A DNA stretch of 53,106 nt, from the NCBI GenBank assembly GCA_021405315.1, contig QWIH01000024.1, positions 1-53,106 of the forward strand, in the 5' to 3' direction. Positions 35,651-44,677 of the stretch are shown here, piece after piece (the first letter of the stretch is position 1; each line of letters begins with the position of its first letter). The stretch is from Leptolyngbya sp. PLA1. GTDB lineage: Bacteria; Planctomycetota; Phycisphaerae; Phycisphaerales; UBA1924. The notes under the pieces were generated by a model that saw only the letters and a list, made by a program, of their open reading frames with translations, made no database searches and was not told the DNA's origin. The translations under genes and the position numbers were made by a program.

Positions 35651-36018
35651 GGACCTGACAAGGTGCCCCCGGGGCTGACCTCGCTGCGGGAGGTGATCCA
35701 GCGCCGAACGCCGACATCAGGGTGGGCCGCCGGGAAGGCATGGCGGTGTCCGGCGAGAGCCCGCTGAGGTCCGCTTGCACCTACGGCTGGACGTGGCTTC
35801 ACGGCCCGGCGCGGTGGGTGCCGTGCCCGCGGCGGGCGGGCTGATGCCGGCGGGCCGGGATGGAACCAATCCTTGGACCTCGAGAGGAAGCTGAACGCCA
35901 GCTGAGGCCTCTCGGCTGAGACTTCAGCCGCCGCCCTGCTTGACCGATAGCAATCGCGGCGTATCGTTCCGCCAAGCCGCCGGTCCGGGTAGCCCGCCGT
36001 GCGGCGACAACTGATGAT
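35651..36018. other. Non-coding, hairpin-rich gap between importer and tRNA-Asn
   Basis: 368 bases with no convincing coding frame. They contain several strong inverted repeats, including a compound hairpin at 35882-35913 (GAGAGG with CCTCTC, enclosing AGCTG with CAGCT), a perfect 7-bp hairpin at 35913-35930 (CGGCTGA-GACT-TCAGCCG) and CACGGC with GCCGTG around 35800-35825. GGAGGTGATCCAGC (35689-35702) is the complement of the universal 16S rRNA 3' tail. The region may hold a structured RNA, the operon's 3' leader and terminator-like elements, or only GC-rich spacer. Confidence 0.5.
35940..35967 (+). promoter_or_regulatory. Putative tRNA-Asn promoter
   Basis: TTGACC (35940-35945) and TATCGT (35962-35967) are 16 bases apart; predicted start near 35974, 45 bases before the mature tRNA end. 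Confidence 0.4.
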
Positions 36019-36090
36019 TCCCTGATAGCTCAATGGTAGAGCGACCGGCTGTTAACCGGTAGGTTCCAGGTTCGAGTCCTGGTCGGGGAG
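36019..36090 (+). tRNA. tRNA-Asn (GTT)
   Basis: A complete 72-base cloverleaf. Acceptor stem TCCCTGA pairs with TCGGGGA (one T-G pair); D arm GCTC/GAGC; anticodon stem ACCGG/CCGGT around the loop CTGTTAA, anticodon GTT; variable AGGTT; T arm CCAGG/CCTGG with loop TTCGAGT; discriminator G. No CCA is encoded. The gene is the last chromosomal-looking feature before the accessory region. Confidence 0.96.
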
Positions 36091-36096
36091 CTTCAA

Positions 36097-36130
36097 GGGC
36101 CGCGGCCAAGTGCCGCGGCCCTGTTCGTTT
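36097..36130 (+). terminator. Terminator of tRNA-Asn
   Basis: A perfect 10-bp stem GGGCCGCGGC / GCCGCGGCCC (36097-36106 with 36112-36121) with a 5-base loop, followed by TGTTCGTTT. The T run is interrupted but the stem is very strong. The remainder of the gap to 36325 shows no gene. Confidence 0.75.
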
Positions 36131-36288
36131 ACGGCTCGGGTTGGGACGGCCCCTACGGCACCGCGCCAAGTCCACGCAGGAATCCGCGAGGTTTGTCGGG
36201 CTTGCCCCCTCCGGGCGACGTTCTCCGGTTTGCCGCCTTCGCCAATGCCCCCTCGCCGGACGTGGCTTCAGGCTCAGCGTGGCGCGCC

Positions 36289-36312
36289 AAACTCTCGACT
36301 CTCGGTCGAGAG
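36289..36312 (-). terminator. Candidate terminator of the defence operon
   Basis: Reading leftward from the RecQ-like stop at 36326, an 8-bp perfect stem (CTCTCGAC / GTCGAGAG, 36312-36305 with 36299-36292) is followed by TTT. The T tract is short, so termination may be weak. Confidence 0.5.
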
Positions 36313-36325
36313 CGGTCGGGCGGGT

Positions 36326-38007
<1,682 letters not shown>

Positions 38008-38011
<4 letters not shown>

Positions 38012-38979
38012 GCGGGCACCTCGAAGCGCTCGTGCGCCCGCATCGTCTTGAGGTCGGCCACGTGGTGGGCGCACACAGACTCGAAGAACCGATCGACATA
38101 GACGTACCGCATCTTTGGGTCCACCGTGAATCCAGACGCCCTGGAACGCTCATGAATCCAGCGAAACACGCGGATCGCGTAAACCGAGAACGTGCCGTAG
38201 GGATACCAGTAGTTCTGGTCCATAATGATGCTGCCGTCGGACGTCGGGCTCAGATCGTTGATCATCAGGAACTCCGACGACTTGCTGGGAAGGTCGAAGT
38301 GGTTCTTTGCCGAGAGGAAGAACAGGCCGTACAGACCGTTGCGGCCGCGCGGAGGCAGGCGTTCCGGGTCAAGGTAGTACAGGACAATGCTCTTGATCCC
38401 CATGCCGATGACATTGACGAGGCTCATCGTTTCGTCGCCGTCCAGCGGATCAAGCGAGAACTCGTCGGGCGCATCATGCTTCGCGTAGTCGGTTGGTGGA
38501 TGCTCTTTCGACCACTCGGCCCGGAAGTCCAGCACATTCGTAAAGACCTCGAGCAGGTCCTTTGGGCGTGAAGCCCGGAAATGCATCTGCCACTCCCTCA
38601 GTTCGGCACTTCGGTTTCGGAGCGTGTTTGCGATGACGGGGACGTCGCGTGCGAGGCCTTGCTTGAACGCATTCGGGTCGTCGAAGTACTCGTCCAATGC
38701 TGCGGGATCGAAGAACTTCCGGTACTTCTCCGCCTCCTTCTCATAGGACTCGACGGCGTCCTCAAACACCTGCGCGACTACTCCACCTTCCTTTGCCGAA
38801 GCGGTTCCGCCAAACTTTGCGGCGAGCTTCGCGCCCGGGGTCTTCTCCTTCTCCGCTGCCACGAACATCTCCCAGTACTTCGGTAGGGATGCTTCGACCG
38901 CCTCCCACACGCGCTTCACGTGTGCCGGCTTCTTCACGAGGGAGTACTCGTTCTGTTCCTTGTTAGTCGAACGGATCAT
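38008..38979 (-). CDS. Unrecognised protein between two helicase genes
   Basis: A 323-residue soluble protein with no family I recognise. The N-terminal half is charged and helical (KEKTPGAKLAAKFGG, EDAVESYEKEAEKYRKFF); the C-terminal half is more globular, with conserved-looking aromatic stretches (IGMGIKSIVLYYLDP, NGLYGLFFLSAKNHFDL, YWYPYGTFSVYAIRVFRWIHE). There is no signal peptide, membrane helix or obvious catalytic motif. Its start lies 17 bases inside the preceding NERD-helicase gene and its stop overlaps the RecQ-like start (GTGA). Such tight coupling implies a fixed stoichiometric partnership with the helicases, perhaps as an adaptor or effector. Confidence 0.8.
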
Positions 38980-40684
38980 TGCTGCCTCCCGAAAGTCGGA
39001 CCCCTAGAGATCGGCACAAGGCACGCCAGCTGGGACGAGCCTTGTCAGAATCTACGAGAGCGTGCACGGCGGTCATCAACCCGGCCTCGGGTGTAGTCGT
39101 GACGATGTGGACCGCGTGCCGCGCACGGGTGCATGCGACGTAGAGCAGGCATCTCCACATCGGGTCAGTGGCGCGCTCAAAATCCACGTCAACGATGATG
39201 ACCAGCGAGGCTTCCAGTCCCTTGAACCGTCGCGCCGTAGTCACCGTTAGGTGGTCGCGCCTCGGCGCATCCGCGGTTGGTTGGCCGCCGAGTCGCGGCG
39301 CTGCCCATGAGCCGTCCCCGGCGATAGTTGCCATTGAGAGGACTGCGACGTCGTGTGCTGGCGTCTTGTGCTGCTTGCAGGCCGATTCCACAAGCGTGCC
39401 AACCAAAGCGAGGGCTGCGGACTGATCGGGAACCGCGTGGAGGGTCGGTTGCGGGCCCTCGAGTCCAAGGGTCGGCGAGAGCGGGAGCCCGGCCGCCCGA
39501 TAGGCCGCACGAGCAATGGGGTCTGTGTTGCGGCAGTTCTTCGTGAGAACCAACCGGCACGGCACGTCATCCAGCCACGCTGTGTCGTTCTGGCCCTGCA
39601 CTGCTTGGTACCGGTCGTAGAAGGCGTAGAAGGCTGCGTCACGGAACCGATGGCGCAGGTACTCCAGCCACTCCCGCTCGAAGTCCTGAGCCTCGTCAAC
39701 GATCAGGTGCGCATAGGGCAACGGCGCATCCTCGGCCAGCAGTCGCAGCACTTCCTGAACTGCTTCATCGAGGGAGCCTGTCGGACCGGTCAAGTCTCTC
39801 GCAAAGCCGTGGAACGAGTGGTACGAGACGTTCGGTTGTGCATGGCAGGCCCTCAGGTGCTCCTTGAGCGCGGCATTGAAACACAGGAACAGAACAGGCG
39901 CGGCGGGAGACGAGAGGCGGCGGGCCTTCTCGATGGCGAGGAGGGTCTTCCCGGTGCCTGCCGCGCCGATGATTGCGGCGTGCATTTGCTCATCCAGAAA
40001 GTCGAGCACTCGTGCCTGATCGCGGGTCAGCTGGATGAGCTGCTCCTCGCGTTCATCCAGGGTCTGTCGGACGGATCGGACAATGGATAGGGAGGGCGCG
40101 AGAATCCCGAGAATCCGCTTAGCGTGGCTGCCGGGCACCGTGGCCTTCGGGAACAAAGATCGCCAATAGGCAAACGCACGATTGATGGACGCCTCTGGTT
40201 GAGCGATGTCCTCGGCGTCCAGTGTCATGTGCGGATGGCAGTTCATCGGCAGGCACTTGCGGTTCACGACGCCGTCAGGAAACCACACCGCGTGGCAGCA
40301 GAGCACATTCGAGGCATCCCTGCACCGCTCCGCTATCTCGGCACGAATCCGGAACTTTGTCTGGCTGGCCTGCTCCTCTGGAAAGACCGTGCGGATCTGT
40401 TCCGTCCCACGATTGCGCTGACGCCACTCGCCGTCCTCACACCAAACGTCGCCTCCCTTAACCTCCACGACCATGATGCCACGTGCCGGGTCCACCAGCA
40501 CGAAGTCTCCTTCGCCCTGGCCGCCCAGCCGCTCTCCGAGAGTGCGGCCATTTCCGGGGTGAACCCATCGAAGCGAGTGGAGGACCGTAACGTCATCCGG
40601 GAGCATTCGAAGAGCGCGGAATACCCGTTCTTCGCCCTTGCTGCCGTGAAAGTCCTTCGGGGTTTCGGGGATCATCCGCGCCAT
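38963..40684 (-). CDS. NERD-domain UvrD-like superfamily 1 helicase
   Basis: A 573-residue protein with an N-terminal nuclease-related domain (NERD, residues about 13-120) and a superfamily 1 helicase. The NERD part keeps the PD-(D/E)xK pattern GEGDFVLVD (Asp60) and VVEVKGGDV (Glu74, Lys76). The helicase shows Walker A GAAGTGKT (240-247), motif II VDEAQDF (329-335), a motif III-like block (FYAFYDRYQAVQGQND) and the C-terminal YVACTRAR box of UvrD-type enzymes. Such NERD helicases are frequent in defence islands. It starts 14 bases downstream of the GIY-YIG gene and overlaps the unknown gene by 17 bases. Confidence 0.9.
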   Translation of the reverse strand: MARMIPETPKDFHGSKGEERVFRALRMLPDDVTVLHSLRWVHPGNGRTLGERLGGQGEGDFVLVDPARGIMVVEVKGGDVWCEDGEWRQRNRGTEQIRTVFPEEQASQTKFRIRAEIAERCRDASNVLCCHAVWFPDGVVNRKCLPMNCHPHMTLDAEDIAQPEASINRAFAYWRSLFPKATVPGSHAKRILGILAPSLSIVRSVRQTLDEREEQLIQLTRDQARVLDFLDEQMHAAIIGAAGTGKTLLAIEKARRLSSPAAPVLFLCFNAALKEHLRACHAQPNVSYHSFHGFARDLTGPTGSLDEAVQEVLRLLAEDAPLPYAHLIVDEAQDFEREWLEYLRHRFRDAAFYAFYDRYQAVQGQNDTAWLDDVPCRLVLTKNCRNTDPIARAAYRAAGLPLSPTLGLEGPQPTLHAVPDQSAALALVGTLVESACKQHKTPAHDVAVLSMATIAGDGSWAAPRLGGQPTADAPRRDHLTVTTARRFKGLEASLVIIVDVDFERATDPMWRCLLYVACTRARHAVHIVTTTPEAGLMTAVHALVDSDKARPSWRALCRSLGVRLSGGSNDPFD

Positions 40685-40698
40685 GTCTCAGCTCTCAA

Positions 40699-41556
40699 CT
40701 ACGGCTTGTTTCCCTTTCGGTAGACCTCGTCGAGGGTGAGCCCCTTCGAGTTCTTCCACTCCACCCATCCGTTGGCGCTTCCGCCGGTCACGATCGCGGC
40801 GGCTGCGCTCGGCGAACTGAAAGCCATGTCGCGTTCGAACCGGTATCCGTCCTTGGCCGAAACCAGCACTCCCGAGCCGACGAGCTCCTCCCGTTTGGGC
40901 CCGATTGTGTCGTGGGAAGAAGAAGTCGTCGCGCGGCGGGCCAGCGACCCTTTCAGCACGACGAAGCCCTCCTCGTTGTAGACGCCTCGGGCATCGGCGC
41001 CGCCGCGCCTGCAGTAGAAGATGGCGTCGGCGTCCGTGGCGCGATTGGCGGCTGGCTCGAAGATCGGGAAGCCAAGCGTGTTCAGAAGCACTTCCGCCGT
41101 CTCAAAGACCTCGGCGACATCGGCCTGCATCCACTCCGGGACGTTCGGCTCGCCGCCGGCGTTTCCGTTGTCCAGCTGATACCGACCGGCCTTGTACGCC
41201 TTGTCGATGGCCAACCACTCGAGCAACTTGCCATGCGCCTTTGTGAAACTGCCCGTGCGAGACACGATGGCGACGGCGATGTTCCAGAAGTCCTTGTTCT
41301 TGTTGTGCTGCTTGAAGCGGACGCAGCAGTCCTCGGCTTCACCGATGTACGCGAATGGCAGGCCGCCCGATTCCGACTCCCCGAACAGAAAGTACAGGCC
41401 GACACCCCCCAACTCGGCTCGACCGAGCGCCTCATCGAGCTTGGCCCGCGGGACCACGACGGCCTGGATGATCCGGGTCGTGATCTCCGCGATGCGAACT
41501 CCACGCGGCTCGCCCGTGGGGCAGTAGATCTGAATCGTCTTGCCGAGCGGCTTCAT
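40699..41556 (-). CDS. GIY-YIG nuclease with C-terminal DUF4357-like domain
   Basis: A 285-residue protein. The start at 41556 is supported by GGAGG 7 bases upstream. The GIY-YIG core is at residues about 50-145: VGLYFLFGE (GIY element as GLY), FAYIGEAEDCCVRFKQHN (YIG, conserved Arg and His) and a catalytic Glu in KLLEWLAI followed by LDNGN. The C-terminal part (FVVLKGSLARRATTSSS to KGLTLDEVY) matches the DUF4357 module often attached to such nucleases and to restriction-linked proteins. Active-site residues look intact, so DNA cleavage is plausible. It is 95 bases downstream of the DGQHR-TIR-like gene in the same operon. Confidence 0.88.
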   Translation of the reverse strand: MKPLGKTIQIYCPTGEPRGVRIAEITTRIIQAVVVPRAKLDEALGRAELGGVGLYFLFGESESGGLPFAYIGEAEDCCVRFKQHNKNKDFWNIAVAIVSRTGSFTKAHGKLLEWLAIDKAYKAGRYQLDNGNAGGEPNVPEWMQADVAEVFETAEVLLNTLGFPIFEPAANRATDADAIFYCRRGGADARGVYNEEGFVVLKGSLARRATTSSSHDTIGPKREELVGSGVLVSAKDGYRFERDMAFSSPSAAAAIVTGGSANGWVEWKNSKGLTLDEVYRKGNKP

Positions 41557-41651
41557 GACAGCACCTCCGACCTCACACAACGGACGCACTGCATGGTCGT
41601 GTCATCGCCGTTTCTGTGCTTCTGCAATGTATCCGTGGTCATCTATGTCCC

Positions 41652-43271
41652 TCACGACTTGGCGGGCGCAGGAAGTTTGCCGGCCCGAGCTTCTTCGATG
41701 ATCTTGATGACGTGTGGCGCCAGTTTCACCGGCACATCCGCCGCCTCTGCGAGCGGCTCGTACCGAAACGTGTTCAGGTCGAATGCCACTTTGTCGTTGT
41801 TGTCGCGGGGCTGGAACATGAAGAGCAGCCGTCCTGCATCGCGGTGCCGGAGTGCGTAACCGGCCTCCACGCAGACGTTGGGGCGGTGCCCTGTCAGGTC
41901 CACGAGGATGATGTCAGCGCTCTCGATGGCCTCGTACATCTTTGGGTGAATCATGACCGTTCCACCCTCCTCCGTGCCCATGTCAACGAGTTCGAGATCG
42001 ACGGCGGTCTTGTCCTTGACCTGCTCGAGCATAATGCGAATCTGCTCCAATCGACGCTCAGCTCTGGCCTTGTCTGGCTCTGCTGCGGGATACCACCGCG
42101 CCAAGAAGACTCGCTGCGGCACGCCGCGGCGCAGCCCGTCATGAATGTCCAGCATCTGGCGGGCAAGCGAGCCCCGGGGCTCGAGCGTGTTCAGACCGTG
42201 CCGCGTGATCCACCTGTCCACGTCGACCAAGCGCTTCTTCGCAGCTTTGGATGGGGTCGTCGCATTTGCAGCCTTTGCATCCGACCACGCCAGCGCGGCG
42301 GCTTCAATGCCGCACGACATCGACAGTAGCCCGTGAGCGTGATCGTCGAGTGTCGGCAGAATCTCCGTGAGCGCGGAAAAGCTCTCTCGAGCGAGCGCGT
42401 CGCACTTGTTACGAGACTCAAAAGAGTCAGCCGCTATGGCACGGAAGACCCGCGCCGTGGCCTGCAGCTTTGCGAGCACTCCATCGCCAAAGTACTTCGC
42501 CTGGTCGGGCCCCAGTTCCCTAAGTTTGTCCCTCCACTTCCTGCACAAGTAGAGGATCGGGTCGTACGCATACTCCACATCCGCCTGGAGCAACTGGCTC
42601 TTGGGTTGATCGAGCAGCAACTGCAACGCGTGTTCCGTGTCGAGGGGCATTGCGGTGCTATTGACCGCGTGGAACACCCTTGCTTCGGCATTATCGGATG
42701 CCTCCTCGCCGACCGGTCCCAAGAGCACGACGCAGAACGATGCCAGATACTTGTTGGCGGGCTGCACCGCCCCCTTCTCCAGGCGCTCCGCCGCGGTCAG
42801 TCGGTGATTTCCGTCGATGCGGCGGATTCGGGCTGATGCTCGGATCTCTTCCAGCGCGACAGCCTTCGGAGACACGACGGTGATGCCAGGGGCTTCGAAT
42901 ACCGTGATTGGTCGGCCGGCCTGCGCCGGTAGCTTCTTGTGATTTCGGAAGGCATCGATGATGTCGTCCTCGAGCCGCACGGACAGCACAATCTCCGGCA
43001 GGAAGCGGGCGGTGCCGTTCTGCAGATACTTGACGATGCCCTGCACATGCGCCTCGTTGATGGCCCGCTGGTTGCCGGTAACATGGCCGGCGTCGGTGCT
43101 GAGGGCCATCGGAACCGGGACGCTGACCTCGGCAAGAACGCGCAGGTCGGCATATCCGCGAACGAGCGAGAAGAAGCCGAGCGCATCGGGGACGAATGTC
43201 CCGATCATGTCGTGCGACCGGCGGCGGATGCCGGGCATGTTCGGACGAGCGGATCGTGCTGGAAGGCTCAT
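41652..43271 (-). CDS. DGQHR-like domain fused to TIR/deoxyribosyltransferase-like domain
   Basis: A 539-residue protein with an uncommon layout. The N-terminal half resembles DGQHR/DndB- and ParB-like proteins: NEAHVQGIVKYLQNGTARFLPEIVLSV, then ARIRRIDGNHRLTAAERL (DGNHR at 153-157) and ARVFHAVNSTAMPL. The C-terminal 130 residues match the STIR-type nucleotide-binding fold seen in TIR-like and nucleoside 2-deoxyribosyltransferase domains: RVFLARWYPAAEPD, then a helical stretch and SADIILVDLTGHRPNVCVEAGYA (458-473) with Glu469 as the candidate catalytic residue. Such domains often hydrolyse NAD+ in phage defence. It starts in the ATGA overlap with hsdS, so it is produced together with the specificity subunit. 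The reaction itself is inferred. Confidence 0.82.
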   Translation of the reverse strand: MSLPARSARPNMPGIRRRSHDMIGTFVPDALGFFSLVRGYADLRVLAEVSVPVPMALSTDAGHVTGNQRAINEAHVQGIVKYLQNGTARFLPEIVLSVRLEDDIIDAFRNHKKLPAQAGRPITVFEAPGITVVSPKAVALEEIRASARIRRIDGNHRLTAAERLEKGAVQPANKYLASFCVVLLGPVGEEASDNAEARVFHAVNSTAMPLDTEHALQLLLDQPKSQLLQADVEYAYDPILYLCRKWRDKLRELGPDQAKYFGDGVLAKLQATARVFRAIAADSFESRNKCDALARESFSALTEILPTLDDHAHGLLSMSCGIEAAALAWSDAKAANATTPSKAAKKRLVDVDRWITRHGLNTLEPRGSLARQMLDIHDGLRRGVPQRVFLARWYPAAEPDKARAERRLEQIRIMLEQVKDKTAVDLELVDMGTEEGGTVMIHPKMYEAIESADIILVDLTGHRPNVCVEAGYALRHRDAGRLLFMFQPRDNNDKVAFDLNTFRYEPLAEAADVPVKLAPHVIKIIEEARAGKLPAPAKS

Positions 43272-44677
43272 GGTTGCAGGGCTCCGAGGATCATCTGTTC
43301 GACACTGCCTGATGTCTGCGTCAACAGCGCCGCCGCCTTTGCTCGCATCTGCCGCGCATCGCGCCTTGCCAGCGAGAGTGACGCAACGATGCGTCGTTGT
43401 ACCGCGATTGGAGGCAGCGGGAAGCGCAACGCGAGCAGGTTACCTTTGGTGATGTTCTTCATCGTTGCCGATGTCCCCGTTAGTGCGGCCTCAATCTGCT
43501 GGCGAACATGCGGTGTCTTGAGCACTTCCTCCAAGAAGTCCGGTATCACCGGACTCGGCTCCCGCCATACCGCCCGGAAGATCTTGTCGCAGAGCATCAG
43601 CTTCGGCCGCGTCTCGCGGACCAATGCACACGCGCCGACGAGCCTGGTGACATTGGCACGGCCGATGAGAAAGTCGCCCGCCTTCACCTCAAGTTGTGGC
43701 CGTGGCTTGAGCTTTGGCGGCAGTGCCTTGTTCTCTTGAGGGTTAAACACGCCGAAGGAGACCGCTCCAACCTTGAGAACTCCCCATTCTTCTCCGGTGG
43801 CTGGAGTGTCGAAGCACTTCGGACTCCAGCCGTTCTCAAGATCTTCGATTACATCGCCGAGCCGGGAACCCTCGTATCGCGTACCGACAGGATCCAGGCG
43901 ATTCGAGCTCTGCCATAGGTGCCGCACTCCCCATCGTTCAATATCGCGGAACTGCACAACAAAGTGCCGGGGCGAGCCCGCTCCAATCTTGGGGATGGGC
44001 AGGCCGAGTAGTTCGAGAAACTCGCGCTTGGCGTTACTCTCAAGAAGATCTGCTTCCGTCTGAAGCCGAGCGGCTTGGTTTCGCGTCTTTGCCGCCGCGG
44101 CCACGATTCGACGCTGCACCGACAGCGGCGGGACGGGCACCTTCAGAGATTCGAACTGGTCGGGCAACATTCGCGTCTTCGTCGATCCTCCGTGTGACAG
44201 GCCCACCATGAGTCTGAGGAACGCTTCGCTTCGGAGCGCGATCTTGAGGAACTCGGGGTCGATGCGGCCCCGATCGATGTCGTAGACGGGATACTCCTGG
44301 CTCACCGCGAGCCGTCCCACTACGGGGTCAATCACGGTAAATGAGCCCTGCTTTGCGCGGATGCGGCTGTAGACAAACTGCCCAGGCTCGGCCCAGAACA
44401 GCCGACCCTTGTACCCGTCACGATCATCGACGGGCAGCACTGAAGCGACGCCGCCGAACGTGATCTTCTCGATGATCGGGACACTGCGAAGATCGCTCGT
44501 TTTCACCTCCCGAACGACTCGAGTCAGCACGCTGCCAAGTGGCTGCATGATCTCGGGCGGCCATGCCCACGACAAGGTAGAGAAATAGCCGATGTCCCAA
44601 CGCCCAAGGTCCTTGTACCAGACCGTGAAAGAGCGCCGCCGTACGGCGGTCGGGATGGACTCGGCGAGGGTCGTCAC
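43268..44677 (-). CDS. hsdS: Type I restriction-modification specificity subunit
   Basis: A 469-residue HsdS. Two target-recognition domains (residues about 15-180 and 235-420) each end in a conserved, nearly repeated helix segment: VPVPPLSVQRRIVAAAAKTRNQAARLQ and FPLPPIAVQRRIVASLSLARRDARQM. This internal repeat is diagnostic of type I specificity subunits, which read the two halves of a bipartite DNA target. It overlaps hsdM by 4 bases (ATGA at 44674-44677) and the DGQHR-TIR-like gene by another 4 bases. No recombinase-linked second hsdS or truncated copy is seen, so the locus is not a phase-variable one. Confidence 0.93.
   Translation of the reverse strand: MTTLAESIPTAVRRRSFTVWYKDLGRWDIGYFSTLSWAWPPEIMQPLGSVLTRVVREVKTSDLRSVPIIEKITFGGVASVLPVDDRDGYKGRLFWAEPGQFVYSRIRAKQGSFTVIDPVVGRLAVSQEYPVYDIDRGRIDPEFLKIALRSEAFLRLMVGLSHGGSTKTRMLPDQFESLKVPVPPLSVQRRIVAAAAKTRNQAARLQTEADLLESNAKREFLELLGLPIPKIGAGSPRHFVVQFRDIERWGVRHLWQSSNRLDPVGTRYEGSRLGDVIEDLENGWSPKCFDTPATGEEWGVLKVGAVSFGVFNPQENKALPPKLKPRPQLEVKAGDFLIGRANVTRLVGACALVRETRPKLMLCDKIFRAVWREPSPVIPDFLEEVLKTPHVRQQIEAALTGTSATMKNITKGNLLALRFPLPPIAVQRRIVASLSLARRDARQMRAKAAALLTQTSGSVEQMILGALQP

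Noticed and set aside
35689..35702. A remnant 16S rRNA gene
   Set aside because: Only the 14-base tail complement is present; the flanks show no further rRNA similarity.
35611..36033. A 140-codon reverse frame covering the non-coding gap and part of tRNA-Asn
   Set aside because: It is Arg/Pro-rich, begins inside the tRNA and lacks a ribosome-binding site, so it is not taken as a gene.
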